Source: Tausonia pullulans (Eukaryota; Basidiomycota; Tremellomycetes; Cystofilobasidiales; Mrakiaceae). From it: a DNA stretch of 64,000 nucleotides. Position 1 is the first letter of the stretch. Every line of letters starts with the position of its first letter. The notes under the pieces were generated by a model. That model did not search any database. It was not told the DNA's origin and worked only from the letters and a program-made list of their open reading frames with translations. Location: contig OX637633.1 in NCBI GenBank assembly GCA_951802195.1, positions 910,255-974,254 of the forward strand. The letters are read 5' to 3'. This document shows positions 59,791-64,000 of this stretch, piece after piece. The position numbers and the translations under genes were made by a program.

Positions 59791-59942
59791 GTCTGGATGG
59801 TGTAGCGGTATCACGCCATGTTAGGGTGCCTGACATATGGCTGCGAATGATCGATCCAGTCGGTCTCGATTGACCCAGATTATCCACGGCCTGTCAAACC
59901 TGCGCTTCATGGAGGTCCTCGGTTCAATCCCGGGTTCGGACC
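59791..59942 (+). tRNA. tRNA-Pro(AGG) with an 80-nt intron
   Basis: The acceptor stem GTCTGGA pairs with TTCGGAC; the D arm carries a good A box (TGGTGTAGCGG); the anticodon stem CCATG/CATGG is perfect. The loop TTAGGG plus T gives anticodon AGG (proline). The T arm CTCGG-TTCAATC-CCGGG contains the B box. An intron at 59827-59906 follows position 37, the standard place for nuclear tRNA introns, and contains CCT near its 3' end able to pair with the anticodon. A TTTT stop for RNA polymerase III begins at 59944. The 80-nt intron is longer than most tRNA introns. Confidence 0.85.
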
Positions 59943-60021
59943 CTTTTCTCTCTCGGCGGTGAAGAATTTCCCCGCGCGGCTTTCCCTGTAAACTGCAACG
60001 TGTCTGTCATAGGGGTCCACA

Positions 60022-60459
60022 TGTTAGGGTTGGTCCAAGGGTCGATGGCAGAGAAGATTGGGCGCGGAGGGGAACGTTGGCGGTGAAGTGTGCTGAGAGT
60101 GGTGGCTGGTGATGAAAGGGAACTGAAGTGATGGAGGTGACACGGGCTCGCTTAAGGGTCTTTGGCAAGTTTGTCGGGTCCAAATGATAGTCAGAGTGCA
60201 GAACAAAGTCTACGATGAAATGAGCGTTTTATGGACGAGAGGTAAGAACAGAGGAAGGGATGAGAAGCGCGAGAACGCAAAGAGTTTAGGGCAGATGACG
60301 AAATAAAAGTGAAGAAAGCGCAATGAGACAAGGAGCGTGAGCCAATGTAGCGAAAGAATGGTCCCAGATGAGGGAATGCGGAGCAAGCAGGGAGAAGGCA
60401 ACACAGGCACAGGGTTAGCCAGGCGCAGAACCAAGGTGGCAATCCGCGAGATCCTGACA
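60022..60459 (+). mobile_element. Solo LTR, copy F
   Basis: A 438-bp copy begins TGTTAGGGTTGGTCCAAG and ends GATCCTGACA. It is almost identical to copy A over its length, including CGAAAGAATGGTCCCAGATG and GCACAGGGTTAGCCAGGCGC. No 5-bp duplication flanks it (TCACA-like left, GGAGG right), so it may have formed by recombination between elements. It lies 80 bp downstream of the tRNA-Pro gene. Confidence 0.88.
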
Positions 60460-60817
60460 GGAGGAGAGGGGTGTGCGGGGTGCGAACGCGCCGTCGTTGA
60501 GGAGTCACTCACTTGTGCCCAAACCTGTGCGAGGAGACACGACTCCACATGTTTGAGTACTGCATGATGGGGCGAAGACAAGGGAGGAGAACGCGTTGCT
60601 GCAAACTCGAACTTGAGGGGTCCGAATGACGTAGATTCAAGGGGCATGGCACGCGTTTATCCGGATAAGAGCAACTCATGAGGGATTCATCATAAGTTCG
60701 TTGCATCCGTGGCCGGCACCACGAAGAATACCGCGGTCTGAGACTATTCGAATTATATAGAAGTAGTATGAGTGAGACGAGACGAACCAACAACCCATAT
60801 ACGAAAGCGGCGGGCGG
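60460..60817. other. Intergenic region
   Basis: 358 bp without a gene; 3' flank of the deacetylase-like gene. Confidence 0.5.
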
Positions 60818-63152
60818 TCATGAGACGTAATATGTCTGGAACTCGCTCAGGCCGATGTTCTGCGTGTTGCTTCCGACCGAGGTAACGCGGAACGTCAGCA
60901 AGTTGACCGTCTTGGCCGCAAAGTCGAACGTCGTCGGGCCACCGGCGTTGTCGAGCGAGGTGATGGCCAGCGTGGACCCGTCCGAGAAGGTGATCGTGCC
61001 CGCGGTGATCTGCTGTCGTGAGCTCCTTCATCTACATCACGGGTGGAAACGACAACCACGTACCCAGTCGTCCGTGTTCGGTCGGTCGTAGAGCACGACG
61101 CGGTTGATGGTGACGCTCGAGGCCCAGGTGAGCGTCCACCACGCCCCGGTCTTCTCGCCGTCGGACGCCCACTCCTGGGAGTAGTCGCCCGAGCCGTCGG
61201 CCTTGTACCCGCTGATGAGACCGTCGATAGCTTTGTCCGGCGACTGCCCCGTGTCCGATTTGTAGCTCGAGGCGGACGCGGTGCCCTTCTGAGCGAGGTC
61301 GGAGGGATCCGCGGCGGTCGCCGAGCTGGCCGGCGCAGTGGTCGTCGTGGTCGTCGTCGTGACCGTGCAGGTCGAGCAGGTCGTCCCGTACACCTGGAAC
61401 TCGGCGAGCCCGACGTTCTGGGTGGTCGACGACACGCTCGAGACGGTCATCTTGATGGACTTCGTGGTATAGCTCTTCGAGAGAGACAGGACCGTCGCTC
61501 CACCCGTGTTGTCAGTGATGGTGAACTGGACCGTCGAGCCGTCATCGAAGGCGAGGTAGCCCGTTTTCAACCAGTCGTTCTCGTTCAACCTGAGACACTG
61601 GCGAGTCAGCGGGTACGAAACAACGGTATCGGTCCGACGGGCGCGGGAACATGACGTACCGGTCGTAGAGAACGACACTCTGCACGACCACCGCCGAGGG
61701 CCAAGTAAGGGTGATCCAGGCCCTGGCCTGCTCGCCCGCGGACGCCCATTCGACCGTGTAGTCTCCAGGCCAGCCTCCGACGACACCATCGATCGATTTC
61801 GATGCTGCCTGGTCGTTGGAAGACTGGCTGCTCGCCGATGCGGTCGCCTGGCGAGCGATGTTGGTTCCGGACGGGAGGGTCGGCGGGTTGGGTCCGGTGC
61901 TCGGCACTGAGCCGACCAAGTACTCACGGTGCAGCCAGTAGGTCTCGAGGCGATTGGAGCATTCATCGGCGTTTTGACACTCGTTCTGAGGAGGCGAAAG
62001 TACAGAGGTCAGCTCTGGTGCGGCGCGCGGGACGAGGCGAAAGGGAGAGTTGGAGACGCACGTAGTCATAAGGCGTGTATGCGAAGAACGCGGCGGATTT
62101 GTCCTTGTAGCTCGTCGACGAGGTTGAAAATGTCTCAGGGAGGTCCTGCGAGTGGCACACCTCGGTCAGGGAATGCCCGAAAAAAGAAAGAAAAAGAGGG
62201 CTCACCGAAATCGGATAGCCCATGTACCCGACGAGGTTGGCGGATCCGGGGCGCTCGGCCGCGAGTCTCGCCACCGTGAGATGGTCCGAGTGGTCCCCCG
62301 TGTCGTAATCGCGGCTGTAGTCGAGCGTCCGCACCGTGTTAGGGCCGCGGGCGGCGAAGATCTCTGAGATGGCGGTGCGGAGGGTCGCGAGAGTGTAGGT
62401 CGCCGTGCCGTCGATGGCCATGATGGTGCTGATCGACCCCGTGTAGAGGCTGCGCAGTGATTGGTAGCTATTGAGAAAATGAGCGTTCCATCCATTCCAT
62501 CTGCGTGTAAAACGCAACACTGTGTCAGGAAAAGACTCACTTGTTGGCCGAGAACCCGCTGCCGTCGATATTCCCGTCCGGCAGCCTCATAAAGATCTTC
62601 TGTATCCATGGCGCGGCCGTCATCGTGCTGACCAGGACGGATTGGCCGCCAAACGTCGCGTACGAGTCCGTGTAAGTGTTGGACACCCCGGCCATCTGGG
62701 CGTAGGCGGCCCGGTTGCCGATCTCGCGGTTCTTGGCATAGGTGAGGCCGAGGCCGGCGTCGCCGGCGGTGAGGATGACGGTGGTGATGCACAGGCCGGA
62801 ATCGACTTCATTGGACAGGGTGGGACTTTGGAAGAGGAGGTCATCGTCTGCGTGAGCCACGACATCTGGAAAAAGCACAGCTCGTCAGCCCGGTCAGTCT
62901 CTGCCGAAAATGGAATAGGACGTACAGGTAGAGCCGCTGTTAAGTGGGGGATGGGCCATCAAGGCGGTGTCGTCAACTTCCCCCGTCGTCTGATGCTACT
63001 CGGCTGCTCGCAAAGAGGGAGTCAACTCACCCAGTGCAGGTGAATGGGGCCCCTGCCACCCTGGCTATCTGCAGAGCGAAGGCGAAGGCGGTGAGGGCGG
63101 TGGATAGTGGCCCGGTACGAGAGGAGGAGGATGAGGATGAAGCGGTCCACAT
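60818..63152 (-). CDS. Secreted LmbE/PIG-L-type deacetylase with two discoidin-like domains
   Basis: Eight exons (63031-63152, 62926-62936, 62541-62865, 62206-62500, 62062-62145, 61660-61985, 61064-61589, 60818-61009) encode 626 residues. A signal peptide (ALTAFAFALQIARVAGA) leads into the LmbE-like fold: YVVAHADDDLLFQSPTL stands for the usual AHPDDE zinc motif, followed by TTVILTAGDAG and the distal metal motif GDHSDHLTVARLA. Enzymes of this superfamily remove acetyl groups from N-acetylglucosamine units. Two similar C-terminal modules (from about residue 330 and 480), ASASSQSSNDQAASKSIDGV and ASASSYKSDTGQSPDKAIDG, each with VLYDR and QN(V/I)GL(A/S)EFQ, look like galactose-binding discoidin-type domains joined by a Thr-rich linker. 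Exon 2 is an 11-nt micro-exon. A role in cell-wall or host glycan binding is inference. Confidence 0.85.
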
Positions 63153-63300
63153 GTTCGGTTGTCAAGATGAGAGAAGATGCGTCTTCTGGGCATTATATAT
63201 ATGTGTGCTGACGAGAGCCCTGGATAGATCGTATGCTCCCCACATGGCTCCGGTCCATCTCGCTCGTCCAGGCTGTACACCGTCGTCAGAGGCCAAGACA
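63153..63300. promoter_or_regulatory. Upstream region of the deacetylase-like gene
   Basis: 148 bp before the start codon on the minus strand; TATATATA occurs at about 63197-63203 (minus strand TATA-like, roughly 50 bp upstream of the ATG). Confidence 0.35.
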
Positions 63301-63610
63301 AGGGCGGGGGGGGGGGGGGGAGCAACGGGGGGCTAGCAACGGGGGGCTAGCAACGGGGGGGAGCAACGCGAAGGAAGTAACGGGGGGCGAGCAAAGGGGG
63401 GCGAGCAAAGGGGGGCGAGTAACGGGGGGCGAGTAACGGGGGGAGAGTAACGCGGGGGGAGCAACACGAAGGGAGTGACGCGGGGGGAGCAACGCGAAGG
63501 GAGTAACGGGGGGCGAGCAACGGGGGGCGAGCAACGGGGGGCGAGCAACGGGGGGCTAGCAACGGGGGTCTAGCCCAAGACAAGGGCGGGGGGCGAGCAA
63601 CGCGGGGGGA
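63301..63610. repeat. Degenerate G-rich minisatellite
   Basis: Head-to-tail copies of a 13-16-bp unit of the form GCAACGGGGGGCGA / GTAACGGGGGGAGA, with variants GCTAGCAACGGGGG. Copies differ by point changes and G-run length. All open frames across it are low-complexity and not genes. Confidence 0.92.
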
Positions 63611-63633
63611 TACTGATCTGATGAGGAGGTTAA

Positions 63634-63774
63634 GACCGCTACCGTGATGCCTGGAAATCGCTCCTCCGCTTGCGCCACCACCGTCTTCAGGCCGATTGCG
63701 ACCTCTACTACATCGCTTTGGAGCTAGAGCTCGAGCGTCAGATTGTCCAGGCTGAGACTTACGGACAGCGGTAA
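63634..63774 (+). pseudogene. Orphan coding-like fragment between two minisatellites
   Basis: A 46-codon frame follows an in-frame TAA and ends at TAA 63772-63774. It encodes DRYRDAWKSLLRLRHHRLQA, then a helical segment with LYYIALELELERQIVQAETY. Codons end in C/G as in real genes. It resembles an N-terminal or capsid-like fragment but no family is recognised and there is no start codon, so it is probably a relic. Confidence 0.35.
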
Positions 63775-63804
63775 ATGATATTTTCAAATAAGTGCGACGA
63801 ATCC

Positions 63805-64000
63805 GGTTGGGTCGGTAGGTTGGGTCGGTAGGTTGGGTCGGTAGGTTGGGTCGGTAGGTTGGGTCGGTAGGTTGGGTCGGTAGGTTGGGTCGGTAGGTTG
63901 GGTCGGTAGGTTGGGTCGGTAGGTTGGGTCGGTAGGTTGGGTCGGTAGGTTGGGTCGGTAGGTTGGGTCGGTAGGTTGGGTCGGTAGGTTGGGTCGGTAG
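63805..64000 (+). repeat. Perfect 13-bp G-rich tandem array, telomere-like
   Basis: Fifteen uninterrupted identical copies of GGTTGGGTCGGTA reach the last base of the window. The G-rich strand runs 5' to 3' toward the window end, the orientation expected of a right-hand telomere. It is not the TTAGGG repeat of most fungi. The array continues past or ends at the window edge; which one cannot be seen. Confidence 0.95.

Noticed and set aside
59700-59945. tRNA plus A-rich tail as a tRNA-derived SINE
   Set aside because: The A-rich tail is on the opposite strand from the tRNA and lies upstream of it; the tRNA has an intact cloverleaf and its own pol III terminator.
38557-60459. Repeat family as a MITE with TGTYAGGAT terminal inverted repeats
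   Set aside because: The ends are short inverted repeats, but TG...CA termini, 5-bp duplications and ~430-bp length fit solo LTRs better; LTR ends are naturally short inverted repeats.
63347-63787. 146-codon minus-strand frame over the minisatellite
   Set aside because: The translation is a repeat of PRCSPPVAR-type units created by the tandem array.
63301-64000. Regular repeats resembling a CRISPR array
   Set aside because: Units are contiguous with no unique spacers, and the genome is eukaryotic; these are minisatellites.

Overview
The window looks like nuclear DNA of a basidiomycete fungus, most like a yeast-forming Pucciniomycotina; that lineage is inferred from gene style, not proven. 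Genes are split by many introns of about 50-120 bp with GT-AG ends and a CTGAC/CTAAC-type branch site. Codons prefer C or G in the third position, genes are compact and often divergent, and several exons are only 7-15 nt long. Gene models were assembled by hand: frames were read across GT-AG introns, and exon lengths were checked to add up to whole codons.

Left part, 1-42.2 kb, is mostly conserved housekeeping genes. In order: the 3' end of an importin beta-3 (Kap121/IPO5) gene; an NHP6-type HMG-box gene whose 5' end falls in a 200-bp run of N; a gene-poor 5.8-kb stretch with two weak gene candidates; NADP glutamate dehydrogenase; a DHHC palmitoyltransferase; a Rho2-like GTPase; 3'(2'),5'-bisphosphate nucleotidase (MET22/HAL2); a weak small-gene candidate; a dysferlin-domain protein; a WRAP53/TCAB1-like WD40 protein divergent from prephenate dehydrogenase (TYR1); a SET-domain methyltransferase divergent from the ribosome-biogenesis factor NOC4; a 16-exon Zn2Cys6 transcription factor divergent from an RWD/IMPACT (YIH1) protein; a DUF3431-like gene remnant split by a solo LTR; and a large unrecognised membrane protein.

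Right part, 42.2-64 kb, is an accessory, repeat-rich compartment. It holds five of the six copies of one solo-LTR family (the sixth is at 38.6 kb), all in the same orientation; a nearly intact LINE (53.6-59.4 kb, minus strand) with a TAATG ORF1/ORF2 junction and one frameshift; extra LINE-type 3' tails; an intron-containing tRNA-Pro(AGG); and a decayed GH3 beta-glucosidase. Among these sit genes for secreted or membrane-anchored proteins: a secreted WD40 propeller, an HtrL/YibB-like type II membrane protein and a secreted LmbE/PIG-L-type deacetylase with two discoidin-like domains. An LRR-like F-box protein is also present. The window ends in two minisatellites; the last is a perfect 13-bp G-rich array (15 copies) running to the final base.

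The genes do not form one pathway. The left part looks like a stable core chromosome segment. The right part looks like a subtelomere-like or insertion-prone zone carrying cell-surface and glycan-related genes.
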